A stretch of DNA of 64,000 nucleotides, taken from assembly GCA_029449245.1 (NCBI GenBank), contig JANATF010000002.1:806001-870000 (forward strand), given 5' to 3'. This DNA comes from Mortierella alpina. Its lineage: Eukaryota > Mortierellomycota > Mortierellomycetes > Mortierellales > Mortierellaceae. Of the stretch, positions 45,650-57,429 are shown one piece after another. Each line of letters begins with the position of its first letter. Position 1 is the first letter of the stretch. The position numbers were made by a program, and so were the translations under genes. The notes beneath the pieces are model-generated. The model had not been told where the DNA came from. It saw only the letters and a program-made list of their open reading frames with translations, and did not search any database.

Positions 45650-47779
45650 GTGCTCTCTGTCCCAACGTACACGCACTTTCTCTGTCGCCTTGCTGAGCTG
45701 TCCTTGCTAAGATTGTTTGCTTCACGCACTGACACTGCTCATGTCCACATAACATATTCTCCTACCACTCTTCTAGTCGTTATAGCACAGACCCATGATC
45801 ATGAGTGGTTTAGCATGCGAGCCGAGCCTTTACTAGGGCTGAGAGACAGGCCTGCAGAGAGGAACCTGTGGTCCGCCGTGTCTGCTTGCAATAATAAGCA
45901 ATGGAAGGAGAAGCTCACCGCTGCCGAAAGGGACTTGGAGGAATGTGGGCTGGTCCCACTCGAGCTTATACCTGGTGTCGCTCCTGCTGACCTTGCTAGC
46001 TTGCTATGCACAACGGTTCTTGCTCAACCCCCACCTCAACCAGCAAAGGGCAAACCACCCGACACCACACCAGATCCTGACGCTGGAAGGAGATTCATTT
46101 TTGGCTCAGGCGATCAAAGCGTCCACATTCCCAGGTCCGAATTTTACCTCCGGTTTGCATCGACCGATCACGATGTCAATATTGTACTCTATTCGACCCG
46201 CAAGGAGGTTCATGTCTTCCGATCAAGCTCCCCAGATCGACCCACCGTCGGCATACTGCATATTGTGGATTCCATAATGCAGAGTTCGGCATTTGTACCT
46301 TTGGTGCCCGCCATCATCCCTCAACGCATGATACATGTGCCACGGATCATCGCACCAGACACAGGGGCAACCGCCAACACTTCAGTCGCTTCGACGGCCC
46401 AGCACCACGCTCGATTCCGCCATTCCACCCGAACCTGTGAAAAGAGAACAAAGTCATCGATAAGCAAGAACGAACTCGAGGAGGCTATACGAACCGCGAG
46501 GTATGCTTTGCTATGCAACGCCAGCTTTCCTTTTCGCCAAATTGTCGTGCTATGCAACGGCAGCTTTTCATCACGCTAACAACCAAATTTTCTTTTCTAA
46601 TATTTATAGTCGCGGGCGTGGGTAACAAAAACAAAAAACGTAGGCTGCTGTCGCAAGACTCGGACTCTTTCGCGTACGACTCGGTCAAGATGCTCTGGCG
46701 TCCTGTGGGCAAGAGGGACGAGGCCAAGATCCTCTAGTACAGCAAGGAGGCAGTGTTGTAGAAGACCGGTCTCTCGAGCACGAAGTTAACCGCGCTCGCA
46801 TGTGTCTCGTCAGATGACTACAACAAGAACATTCGGTATTTGGGCATCGCCGCAAACTACAAAGTCATCACGATGCAGGTAAGAACAAATGTCATGCCAG
46901 CATGCCTTGAGACCTTTCTTCGTTGAGCACATCTCGTTCCAAGTACTCTGTCAGCAGCATGAGTTGATCAACAAACAACACGCCAAGATCAATGCGCAGA
47001 AGCGCATAGCTCGAGCGGCAAGAGGTGAACCACGATGCTCGCTTCCTACATGACCATCTGATATCAGTGATTTGCAACTTTCTCATCACGCGCTTCGGGA
47101 CATTCTTCAGTGACCTCCAACGACAGGGCAAGCACAGACTATTTAGAAGACACCGTGTGATCGATGGACCAGCGCATCAACCTGGCGTCTCGCAGCAGGT
47201 TCATCGACCCCGTTTCTCGCCCAAGGCACGATCAGAACCACCACCGCACCCACCACCGCCCATTTGCAGGCAATATCAGTGGAAGCTATATACGGCGAAG
47301 CAAGAAGGCAATAGCCGAGACCACGACGAGGCAGGCTGAGATGGAGCAGCGGCGTGAGGCCTGGTGACGTAAAATGGAAAAGGAGCGACTCAAGGAGCCA
47401 CCGCCCAGGATTTCAGACTGTCCACTGAAAGTGCCTCGGATTTATCTTGATCAAGCATCAGTCAAATGCGCCCTAGAACTGAACTCCGATGACAAGGCCT
47501 GGTCGGTTCAATCACAAGATCAGATGAGCAAGCTACGACAACTTCGGACCAAATTTCATATTGCTTCCACATTCATGTTGTGTAGGGCATCTGGACATTT
47601 CACAGGCCACCGTACCTGCCAGCTATACGCAGTTTTGAATTTTGCGACATGTGTTCGATTTCGCGTGGGTGGAAAGAGAATCGCCTCAGCGACTATTTCA
47701 ACGAGGTCACCCAGGAAGTCTTGCGCAGGGGTGCTGTTGAGAATCTGGAAAAGACAGGGGCAGAATGACCTTTCATAAG
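45650..47779 (+). pseudogene. Decayed gene with a FEN1/XPG-like segment
   Basis: The open frame 45650-46579 (LWSAVSACNNKQWKEKL, IFGSGDQSVHIPRSEFYL) has no recognised motif but coding-like composition. At 46610-46880 the frame reads SQDSDSFAYDSVKMLWRP, then two in-frame TAG stops, then TALACVSSDDYNKNIRYLG and NYKVI, followed by a GTAAG donor. That order (S-x-D-S-D, then VSSDDY, then the helix-two-turn-helix) parallels LARDSDMVFHRP and IVSTSDYQK in the intact FEN1-Fanzor gene. Further on, RHRVIDGPAHQP and ARSEPPPHPPPPICRQYQWK (47135-47290) and a basic region resemble the linker of this family. Stops and frame changes show it is dead. No RuvC motif is seen here. Confidence 0.55.
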
Positions 47780-48806
47780 GACAAAGGAGCAGGAGGGTTC
47801 AGGGCGTTATGTTGGTTGTATCAAATGTCCTGGGTTGAGGGTGCCTTGATTTTACAGCGCCAACATCCAGCTTTTTCGTCTCTCTGTAGCACACCCACGC
47901 GTTTCAAGACTCTCTAGTACCCCCCCCCCCCACAACGCTTCCAGTGACGCCCCACTCCACGCCCTGTCTTTATAACTCAACCATTCTTTACGAACCAGGT
48001 AAGGCGTTCGTGCCTGGAAGAGGAACCATTTCTTTCTCAGTGGCTGTTTTACGAGCTAGACATGTACGACGCTCCATGCCCAGTGACGTTTTTTCGTTGA
48101 TGCATACAGCTTAAACCACTCTTGCCTCGTGTTTGATTTTCATCTTTGGCGTCTCATGCTGTGACAACTCAGAGTTGGAAAACGTTCAATTGTCTCCGTG
48201 CGCTTGTTTGCTTCTCGAGTCTGCCTGAATGCTTGTTAGATGAGATTCGTCGTTATATCCTTTAATCAGTTTTTTTTTGTTAACGAATAAGGTCCATGTC
48301 TAGCATTACGGAACGAGAAGATAACTGGTTTAAATACGAGATCCCAGCAGATCGGACGCCGGAGGCCTTTTTTTTTGGCTTTCGAAATAAACGAAAAGCA
48401 AGCAGGTCGTCGTCGGTTCGGATTAGTCATCGAGAGATTCTTTGTGGGAGCCGACCGCAAACGCCTCAAGGAGGTATTAATCTCTGTGGTCTGGTCAGCA
48501 AAGGGTGAAAAGAAGACCTATATTTCGAATTATCAATAAAGCTATGGCGGCACCCGTGGTCTGGTTAGCAAAGGGTACAAGGAAGATACCCTACCCCGGC
48601 GGGCCACATGCTAATTGACTAGTCTCGCGGCGAACCCCTTGGAAGTATATTATCGCACTTAGTGCACATCGCGGAGCGCGCTAGAAGCAGAGTGATGGAG
48701 ACTGTCAATCGAGCAGAGGAAACGGAGAGATGAAATAAAAGTAATAAGATCGTGTATTGGGCTTTCTGCGTAAAGCGATGCGAAGGGACCTACGCATTGG
48801 ATTTGA
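47780..48806. other. Intergenic, with a short direct repeat
   Basis: GTGGTCTGGTCAGCAAAGGG near 48486 recurs with one change near 48557 (71-base spacing). A run of 11 C lies at 47921-47931. No gene supported. Confidence 0.4.
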
Positions 48807-49640
48807 TTAGTACGGCAATGGTTTCCGCTTGGTGTTGAAGCTCTTGGTATTTCCGCGCGGTAAAGTAGAATCTGGGCCAACGCTTGCTTGCAGCCGCAAC
48901 GCTTCATTTTGGACTTCAGTGAGCTTCCTGACTTCAACAAGGAAGGCTGTTCTTATTTGCAACACATTCAACCTTTCAGGGCTGATTATTCTTCGAGTAT
49001 GCTTCGTCTCCCTTTCCGGTGAAGCACTGTTGTCCTTGGCTGATGGGGTCGAATCAACAGTGTCCTCTTTGCCGTCTGTTGACGTTAGCTCCGCCTCTTC
49101 CTTCGCTTTCCTCTTGCCCACAACCGTCGTCTCTAAATCCACGTCTTTGACCCAGTCTATGGATCCGAAAAGTGATTCCGCGTTTGTTGCTACGTTCTAA
49201 ACAAGGAGGTGCAAGATGGCCTCCCCGCCTCAACGGGATCAAAGTCGTCGTCAGTCGATCTAGAAGGCACGGAAACCTTGTCTTCCTGTAATGGAGACTG
49301 CAAAGTTACGCAGGTTATTGGTGAGGAAACATTTTTTTTCTTTTTCCTGCTTTTGTGATCATAGCTATCGCGTTTGTCCAATAGATCAAGACTGAGCCGA
49401 GTCAATGGTATGATCTTCTCGCTGGGGTCCTTGAGCTTTGTTGATTTTCTTTAGTTGAACCCCTTGCCGAATTTCGGGTTTAAGAGATGGAAGCAGTTGA
49501 CCTGATGCAGGCAAAGATGATGAGCTGGTTCTTTTTCTTTTTAGTTCGGCGCGAAGGATCTGTCTCTGCTGACCTGGGAATGGGTTTGTTGGCTCATATC
49601 GCGTTGGTGGTAGTAGCTTTATGAAAATCGTGAAAAGGGG
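48807..49640 (-). CDS. Basic, probably nuclear protein of unknown family; exons uncertain
   Basis: The last exon (to 48807) reads ESLFGSIDWVKDVDLETTVV, then GKRKAKEEAEL (a bipartite nuclear-signal-like run), SPERLNVLQIRTAFLVEVRK and LTEVQNEALRLQAS, a likely helix or coiled coil. Upstream, exon-like pieces read LDLLDKRDSYDHKSRKKKKN and, in another frame, YEPTNPFPGQQRQILRAELK. Introns must join them, but I cannot fix the borders or the start codon. No function assigned. Confidence 0.45.
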
Positions 49641-49707
49641 AAAAGGGTAGAAAAGGAAGAGGAAAGCTATAAGATTTCTTCGCTCACGTCCTGCAGTCTT
49701 TGACTTT

Positions 49708-49825
49708 GTCCTTGTCCTTCCTTTCCTTCCCTTCCTTTCCTTCCTTTCCTTATTGGCCTTTCCTTTCCTTATTGTCCTTTTTGCTCTTCTTGTCCTTCTT
49801 TTCTTTTTTCTCCTCTTGTCCTTCT
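49708..49825. repeat. Polypyrimidine (CCTTT)n tract
   Basis: CTTTCCTTCC-type repeats and related CT-rich sequence between two divergently arranged genes. Confidence 0.85.
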
Positions 49826-50020
49826 CGAACGCGAGTCTCTCATAACTCTACGCGACATCACGCTCGTGGCACCGCGACGTGACAAGCGCGAGTGAACGGA
49901 AATTGAAATTTGGCTGAAAGTGGCTTGGCGCCGAGCTATCTCAAAAGAGGCCAGGTACATTGATGTAAAAATAGATGTATGCGATCTCAGTCGAACCATT
50001 CAACATGAGACTACACGACG

Positions 50021-51243
50021 ATGACAATCTCAAAGGAATGCAGCGAGGCAACCTCAGAGTGCAATGCGTCTTCTGAGACGAGGAGCAGAAGCAAAGGTAC
50101 TCTGGACACCCAAGGCATGGATGACAAGGCAACAACGGCCTTCGATCTGGAGACCCTCCGCATTCGAAAAATATTTACACTCATTTTCATCCACGATAAG
50201 GACAGCGACCAGGTATGCTACAATCGAGCCCATCGTTATGTACCTTGACATTATCAGCCAGTACCGAATCTGATACTATTTTCTGCATCCGCTGGTAGCT
50301 TCTGCTCGGCAAGAAGTTGCGCGGCCCTCTCCTTGGCCAGTGGAACGGATTTGGCGGAAAGGTCGAGCGTGGACTTGACCGGTCGATCGCACAATCAGCA
50401 GCACGCGAGCTACAGGAGGAGGCCTTCATTCGCGCACCCCTTTTCCCGATCGGCTTTATCCAGTGGGTTGTTACGCCAAACAAAGTCTCCCAGGACACAG
50501 ATGATGAAACGTACAGGGATGTTATGGTTGTTTACAAGGCACACACTATAGAATCTTTCAGCCATGACCAAGCATCGCACTCGCCGCTCTCATCGGATCC
50601 CTGCATCTCGTCCTTACCGGCAGCATCAGCAGTTCACCATTCGCAGCCTTCACCACCCGATCAACCGGGACGAGCATTGCCTACAGAATTCATGCCAAGC
50701 GACGAAATGGCGCCAGCATGGTGGTCCATCGATTATCTGCCCTGGGAATCGATGCGAATCAATCATAAGGTCTGGTACCCGTTCCTGTTGGCGGACCGCC
50801 CTTTTTCGGGAGTGTATTGGTATGAGACACGAAGCAGTTTCCCGGGAGATGAGGGGCTGGACGGCAAGCAGTTGACAAAAAAGCAGCCGTTGAGGAAAGA
50901 GAACGCGCAAAGAGAGACCTCAAAGGAGATCTGGGTCGAGGATTTAGGAAAACGCCGCTTTCAATTTGGAAGACGACGTATTTGCTCATCCCAGGATCAT
51001 ATTCAGGATCAGCTGGAGGAGAACCAGCAGCTCTTGGCAGACTTTGCACTTCGACTGGGTCTTGCAAATGCCTGTTACAAAGGAGGTGTCGCGGACACTT
51101 TACGAGGCCGAGAAGGACAACATAGCACACACGAAATGGGCTCAGCGCCAGTGCCGAGTGACAGTATTGATGAGGGCTGGCTAGACGGCGCTATTGCAAA
51201 AGCCGAGGAGGACTGGGCATTATGCCCTTCATTAAGAACATGA
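50021..51243 (+). CDS. NUDIX hydrolase, MTH1/NUDT1-like (8-oxo-dGTP diphosphatase type)
   Basis: Exons 50021-50212 and 50299-51243, in phase, 378 residues. RKIFTLIFIHDKDSDQ joins LLLGKKLRGPLLGQWNGFGG across the intron, giving the MTH1-type LLGxKxRG...WNGFGGKVE start. The Nudix box is KVERGLDRSIAQSAARELQE followed by EA; the REXXEE core is intact but the usual glycine after EE-x is phenylalanine. MPSDEMAPAWWSIDYLPWES matches MTH1's DEMxPxWF substrate-pocket region, and WYPFLLADRPFSGVYWYE the C-terminal strand. The family hydrolyses oxidised purine nucleotides to keep them out of DNA. Compared with human MTH1 (about 156 residues), there is a serine/proline-rich insert (50566-50690), an N-terminal leader and a ~140-residue C-terminal extension. 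Confidence 0.85.
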
Positions 51244-52736
51244 CCAATACCAAACCAAAATTCAAGCTTTATTCAGGCTCGAAGTAGGATATCTACTTTG
51301 AAATGGTCAAAGTCAAGACCGTTTACTTGATCCTCTGTCACTGGTCCTTGCTTACTTCATAGGCTTCCTAGCCTTTTCTACAGTTTTGTGACCTTTCAGG
51401 CCTTTCCCAAGACCATGAGCTCAATTGTCTCACGATGTGAATCGAACAGATGCAGATAACCGATGGTGGCCTGGGGGCACTCAGTTTTAAAGATGTGGGG
51501 TCTTCTGGTGGAGAGCAGAACCATCTTTATGCTGAGGAGTTTCGCCAAGTGCGAAAGGGTGAGTCGGCTTTGGGGGTGGATCGCGCCTCAGGGCTTAGCA
51601 CCAAGCGAGCATCGTATATATTGTACGTGATACATGACGTGCTGCAATTCAACGCTACGCCCTGCTCCAGGATGCGCCATGGAGTTATTCGAGGTGATTT
51701 GTTCTGCGCCACGGGCTACGACTGATCGCAAGCCCCTGGTAACTGCTGAGCAGGCTCTTCGTCTTTTGAGAAAATGGGATGCCACTCATCCACTGCGCGT
51801 CGTTGAGTATGACAGGCTAAGGCGGGTTTGGGGGTGGTGGGTATGGAGATATCGACACCGGAACAGACAGAGTGTCTGACAGTATCCTGAGTCTCTTGGG
51901 TAGTGATTCATTTTTATCTAGAGGCTAGGGCGGGTGTGGCGGAGGGAGGGGAACAGAGAGATTGCGGTGGAGAAGCTGCAGGTCTACAGGATATTCAAAA
52001 CGTCGTTGAAAAAGTGAAAAGCGTGGGCGTGGCAAAGTTGCGTTATACGTACGCGGTGGGCTTTGGGTCATCGAGCTGCAGTAGTCCGTGAGCAATGAAA
52101 CTTGGTCGCACTTGTTGTGCGCGTACAATGATTATAGATACTCTGCTCCAAATTGCGACGCTCACATCGAAGAAGAAGCGTTCATCATCTTCCTCGTTAT
52201 ACGGCTAAGCCCATCACCACCATGGGACATTCCCTTCAGAGTGCCTTTTGAAACTCCACGATATTAATAGATATATTAATACACGCGTAGACTACATGAG
52301 TGATTGCATGAACCCCTCCATCTCTCTCTCTCCCCTAGTCTTTTGAGCAAAAATAGCTCATTTTCATAACGTAGCTCCTCGCTTGAACTGATCTGTGCAA
52401 TGGGCAGCTGTGGTGTGCAAACTGATTTTACAGATTTCCTTTCCTCTTTAAAAAATTGATAGATATATTGTAGAACCTGAGTGGATCGACTTGCTTTGTG
52501 AAGAGATCTGAGATGGCTTACAAGTCACTACCTGCGCGCGAGGACTTGTTTGGTGTTGGCTACGAAATAGCGGTCATAGTAAAGTAGGGCGGCAATCGAA
52601 CCTAATGACGACGGCACAGTAGTATCAATAGTCTGTGTCTGCTTAGCGTAAAAATTATAGCGTGTGCTCAACGCGTACACTCGGGATATATTTACTCTAT
52701 TCCAATCCATGGTCCGCCGCCTTCCACATTTTTTTC
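51244..52736. other. Intergenic, nothing recognised
   Basis: Only scattered ORFs under 92 codons without motifs. The right end is the promoter of the glycosidase-like gene. Confidence 0.4.
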
Positions 52737-52744
52737 TATAAAGG
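52737..52744 (+). promoter_or_regulatory. TATA box of the glycosidase-like gene
   Basis: TATAAAGG lies 60 bases before the ATG at 52797. Confidence 0.6.
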
Positions 52745-52796
52745 GAGAAGCGTTCGTCTTCTCCATCGGCACACTTCCAAGCCCAGAATCACCATC

Positions 52797-53888
52797 ATGA
52801 AATCTTCCGCTGCTCCCAGCCTCTTTCAGAGCTCATTTCGTAGGCTCAAGGTAAAATTTAATCCAAGAGATGGATGTAGTTGCATGAAGACCCTGCCTAA
52901 TATTTTTTTTCTTGGTGCTGAACAAAATTTACTCATCTTGTTCACTTAGTTCCTCGCTGCTGTTGTGCTCGAGTTGTCCCTCCTATGCAGCACAGTTTCT
53001 GCTGCTCCGATCGACAACAAGATGGATTTTGTGATCGCCGAAGGTGTTGTACTGTCTGACATTTCACATATCATCCGACGCCCAGACATCCAAGGCGCTC
53101 AAGTCATTTACAACTGGAAATCCATGGAGCCATCCAAGGGAGTCTATGACTTTTCAAACATCAAGAAAGACCTCGCGTTTCTCAACGGCAAAAAGCTCTT
53201 TGTCCAAGTCCAAGACCGCTTCTTTGACCCAAAAGCACGCAACATCCCTCAATATTTGCTCGATGATCCCATCTACGAGGGCGGCCTCGAAAGACAGGAG
53301 GATTCAGAGCCGGGCGCTGAAGGCGGATGGGTCGCTAAGCATTGGGTTCCGACTGTACGTCAACGATTCCAAGCCCTGCTGTTTGCTTTGGCAAAGGAAA
53401 TGGACGGAAAGATTTATGGTGTCAACTTGCCAGAGACCAGTGCCGGATTGAACCTTGGGACCGAGTTGTGTGAGCGCTACTTTGATGCCGAGATGGAGAA
53501 TGCATTGTACGGCCGTTCTGTGTTCAAAAAGACAACCTTTGTCCAGTATGTGAACTTCTGGCCCTGTAAGACGTCTAATGGCCGCAACTATACAGGTCAG
53601 TATTTTGAGATGGCCATTAACCATGGTTTGGGATTGGGAGGCCCGGATGTGAGACCCTGGCAACCGTACCAGATGGAGAACTCTTACAAGTTTTTCCACG
53701 AGCACAAGAATGACCTCAAAACCATTGCCATGGCGGTGCAACAACCCGATCTGAGATTCAAAAACAAGACAACCGGCAAGCCCTATTCAATGGAGGAGTT
53801 TAGAGGGTTTGCGGTCGACTACCTTGGAGCAGATCTCATGTTCTGGACTAACCATATATTCAAAGACTCCGCTTCCGGCAAGAAATAA
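52797..53888 (+). CDS. Secreted TIM-barrel glycoside-hydrolase-like protein
   Basis: Exons 52797-52850 and 52950-53888 join in phase to 330 residues. The first exon ends RRLK and the second opens with a hydrophobic run (FLAAVVLELSLLCSTVSAA), so the signal or anchor spans the junction. NWKSMEPSKGVYDFSNIKKD is the GH5-like strand-helix where the sugar cleft begins, and KKLFVQVQDRFFDP the next barrel strand. DGKIYGVNLPETS carries a glutamate where the family acid/base residue would be, and TTFVQYVNFWPCKTSNGRNY follows. I place it in the GH5/cellulase-like clan by pattern. Substrate and activity are unknown, and the nucleophile glutamate is not certain, so it could be a non-catalytic relative. 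Confidence 0.75.
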
Positions 53889-54419
53889 AAACTCTTCGCA
53901 AGCAATAGAACAAGATGCTGTCATTCTGGCAGAACTATGGTTTGAAGAGTCTGAAGAACGCAGAACACTTGTTGTGTTCAAGTCTGCAACACCGGATGCA
54001 TTAAAACCTTGATCAGCGTTATGTTTAACCTAGTTCACGTGTCGCATACTTTGCCCTAGGATAAACGTAGTATCATAGACCATGCCTTACTTCACTTTTT
54101 AATGCCTTGTCAGCATGCGCCCCTTTTTATCGAATGCCTTGAATTATGTACTGACTGGTGAGTGGTGACTATGGGCTAAAGCGGCATTGCGCGTTGGGCT
54201 CAGTATTTAGTATACTGTAGTCTGTAGTTCCCACTCTACAGTTGTTCTTTACCTAGCAACTTGAATACTGTACATCCTTGATCATACCCTGAACCCTCCT
54301 GCCTTGCCACTTCAGTCATCCCTGCTCCTTTGTCCTTGTGAAAGGTCATTATGCCCCCTGTCCTGTCTAGATTCTGACATTACTAGGCCAAACAACTTTT
54401 GACCTCTCTACCCACGACT
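53889..54419. other. Intergenic, possible retroelement flank
   Basis: No gene. The stretch from about 54230 may be the leader or LTR remnant of the gag fragment that follows, but no matching second LTR is seen. Confidence 0.3.
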
Positions 54420-55360
54420 TTGCCTGATCATGAGTCTCGACGAGCCTTTGATGCCCTGAAGACCCGTGTCACAGCTATCTAAGAGACCCTCAACGAGCGA
54501 GCCAGCCCCACCTTTGAAGGTCTCCAAACTCGCATCAGGACTGCAACAAGAGGAAGTCTAAGGTGTATGGGCTATATGATATTTAATAAGGTAGACCAAG
54601 TCTGCCATAGTAGTGCCTGATCTAGTGCCTGTGCTCAACCGGTAGTACAGAAAAGCATATTGATCAACAGTGCAGTATTATCCCCGGGTGCTGCCTCGTA
54701 CTGTCATGTGGATACTACTATGCCGTAGTGCTATGCTGTTGCAAAGACCCTCGAAGAGACCTTTGAGAAGCTCTCTGTTTACGGACCACTCTTCGAGTTC
54801 CTACAAACCAACCACGCGTTCTTTATGGATCACACGAACCAGTTGGAACCACGATTCAAAATAGTCGAGGGCAAAGTCGCCCAAATCCCTGACACGTTCC
54901 GCAAGGAAATGCTCCAGGGTCTGCGAACCCTTGCCGAGGTCACTAAGACTACGGCCCTGACCTAGCGAACATGCTCGCTGTAGTGAGAAACTCGCCAAGT
55001 GAACGAGGACCTGAATTTTTTGCTCGCTCACTGCAGCAACTGCACTTGCACCATCTTTCCTCTTTTTGTTTCTGAAGACCCGTCGTTTTAGCAAGCGAGC
55101 GTCCGTAAAGATGTGCTCGCTAGTGAGCGAGCAAGTAAAATATCTGTTCGGTCAAGGCCATAACTAAGACTCAGCCAGTCTCCAAGCCCAAGATAGACTC
55201 GCCCGAAAAGTTCTCGGGAAAACGAGAAGATTGGATGAGCTTCCAGTCTCAACTGGAGTTGTTTTTCTTGGCCCAGGGCTCTCAGTATCAGACGGACACC
55301 GCCAAGATAATGTTCGCCATCTCTCACCTGGGAACAGGTCGAACTTAGAGGCACCGGAAG
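54420..55360 (+). pseudogene. Decayed LTR-retrotransposon gag fragment
   Basis: Pieces on the plus strand read AFDALKTRVTAI then a stop and ETLNERASPTFEGLQTRI (54450-54540), KTLEETFEKLSVYGPLFEF and HTNQLEPRFKIVEGKVAQIP (54740-54890), and after an insertion SPEKFSGKREDWMSFQSQLE and SQYQTDTAKIMFAISHLG (55200-55335). The FSGKREDW...FQSQLELFF pattern is the capsid-like core of fungal Ty3-type Gag. Stops, gaps and lack of pol show a dead copy. Confidence 0.6.
54957..55155. mobile_element. Possible 199-base MITE-like insertion inside gag
   Basis: Interrupts the gag frame between VTKTTA (before) and TKTQPVSKPKID (after). It starts CTGACCTAGCGAACA, and its reverse complement starts TTGACCGAACAG, a short imperfect terminal repeat. 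GGCC flanks both sides (54953-54956, 55156-55159). Inside lies the palindrome CTCGCTAGTGAGCGAG near 55118. Confidence 0.4.
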
Positions 55361-57429
55361 GCTTCACCTTTATGGCGTAAAGTCTAACTCCACCGTATTC
55401 ATCATACTATCTGACCAGAGGAACCTTGTCGAGATGTCCTTGCATCTGCTTGGGGCGGTGTATTTGTCCAGCTGCCATATCTTCCTCGTCGTCATCACTA
55501 CTCGTAATGTCTTATATCTGCTTCGCTGTAGTTTTCTCGTCCAGCTGACAAGTTCTCATCATCAAAGGCATCTATCAGAATATCATGCCGCTTCAAGGTC
55601 GAGATGAACTTATGTACTAAAGGCTACAATGACCTTTTAACACATACCCAAGTAGAGCTGCTGCCGCGTACGTGACCATAGGACAATCGTAGGATCACTC
55701 TTCCCTTGCTCTGTCCAGATTCTCGACAGTGTAACAGGAGTTGAGGGTGCATCGTAAGGGACCAGAACAAGGATAACGCCAAGCCGTAAGAGACTGGAAC
55801 GCGACCATGCTTGGTCCCACACAAAGATAGATAAATAGATGGTTGCCCCCTCTGTAATAAGATCAGACGATTCTCACCCAAGCTCCCCTGACCCCAGCCC
55901 CAGAACCCCCACTTGCTTTAGCTATTACAGACAGCCCCTCCTCCAAAGATCTCTACTCGTTCGCCAACCCAAGGCGTTGACGTTGCTGATTACTTTGTCG
56001 GCTCCCGCATACACGGACCGCCCGCCATTCAGAAGGTCGTGTACTGCAGGTCTTGTTGTTTTTGAAAAAAAGGCTGCATCAAAATGTTCATCCAGGCGAG
56101 ATTCCCAGACTTTATCAGGCTTCTAAGCGACCTCTCTTAGCGACTGATACCGACTATTGCGAAGACGAGCTCGCGCATTACCCATTCTTGCCGCACGTTC
56201 GCTTTACCGGTCAAACGTCGTTTTCAACATCCAGAAAGTCTGGATTGTTAAATGCTGTGTGGAAGCTCGCAATACTCAAAGAAATCCTTCGAGAGCAGGT
56301 TTCTGACGCCGTTACGTCATAACTCCCTTTAGCTTCTCGTAGGAAAAAACATTTAACGTGCCATTCAGAGAAACATCAATCGTCGCCATTGTTTTGACGA
56401 CAACCAGACAAGGAGGTCAATCTATTGCCCGTCTAACCAACGAAGACAGACGAAAAACAAAGGAAAATCGAACTGTTCAAGTGTCGTATCCAGCACCTGC
56501 AGATTGCAAGATGTGGGATTTGAATGCAGGGTGGTCAAAGAAAATGCCAGAAATGGTCTATCGAGAAAGCACGCACACAGTCCAATGAGGCTCCTCAACT
56601 TTGATTATCAAGTCGGCGCGTTGGAGAGAGGCTGCTCCAAGGAACGTGGTTTGAATTAGCTGAGATAAAGTCGATGCAGCACAAAGACAGTGAAAGTGGA
56701 TGACTAGATCACATAATGAGATACGCCTGTGGATGATGTACGGCGGCGTCAGCGAAGCGAGAAGGAAATTTAATGGTTGGGTGCATGCTTGATCCTTAAG
56801 GAACCGTCGATAAGCCTCCACCCGGCTGTGGATCCAGTTCTTGACACCCTGATCTTGAAGGTGGGAACACTATCAGTAAATGTGCAGAGAGCTGTGGCGA
56901 ATGTTCCGCGCGACATCAGAATAGGTGACTTTGAGAGTTGCCTCATAGATTCAGAAATACCTGAGATCAAACGGAGGTGTCAGCAGCTGTGGGTTGCCTA
57001 ATCGAATGCTCTAATCCCATCTACGATTGGGCCAGGAGACAGGAGGATTCTTGACTGTCTTTGTCCAAGGATCTCAGCAGCGTCGACACAGGGGAGCATA
57101 GAATATCCCGACGAGGCCGGGAGCAGCCATGACCAGCTCTTTATGACACTTGTTGCATACCTCTACTCGGGTTCATGCGGCTTCTCCTCCACAGCTGGCA
57201 AAAAAAAGTCCCAATGCTCATAAATCGTGCCCATGATTTTGGTATTCGCAAGGAGATGATGCACGACAACATCAGGGTGTCAATACCATATCCAGCCTCG
57301 TTCTTCTTGGATAGCGTCGGTTCTAGCAGCACAAGGCACTACTGTCTATTGGGGACAATCGACATATCAGACAATTTTAAAAAAACCTACACATGCACAC
57401 TCAGCTCACTGTGTCCTTTATAATAGGCA
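55361..57429. other. Decayed sequence, probable transposon debris
   Basis: Broken plus-strand frames (for example KRPLLATDTDYCEDELAHYP at 56130 and DQLFMTLVAYLYSGSCGF near 57130) have coding-like stretches ended by stops. They may be the upstream part of the Fanzor-family relic that follows. Nothing can be joined with confidence. Confidence 0.3.
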
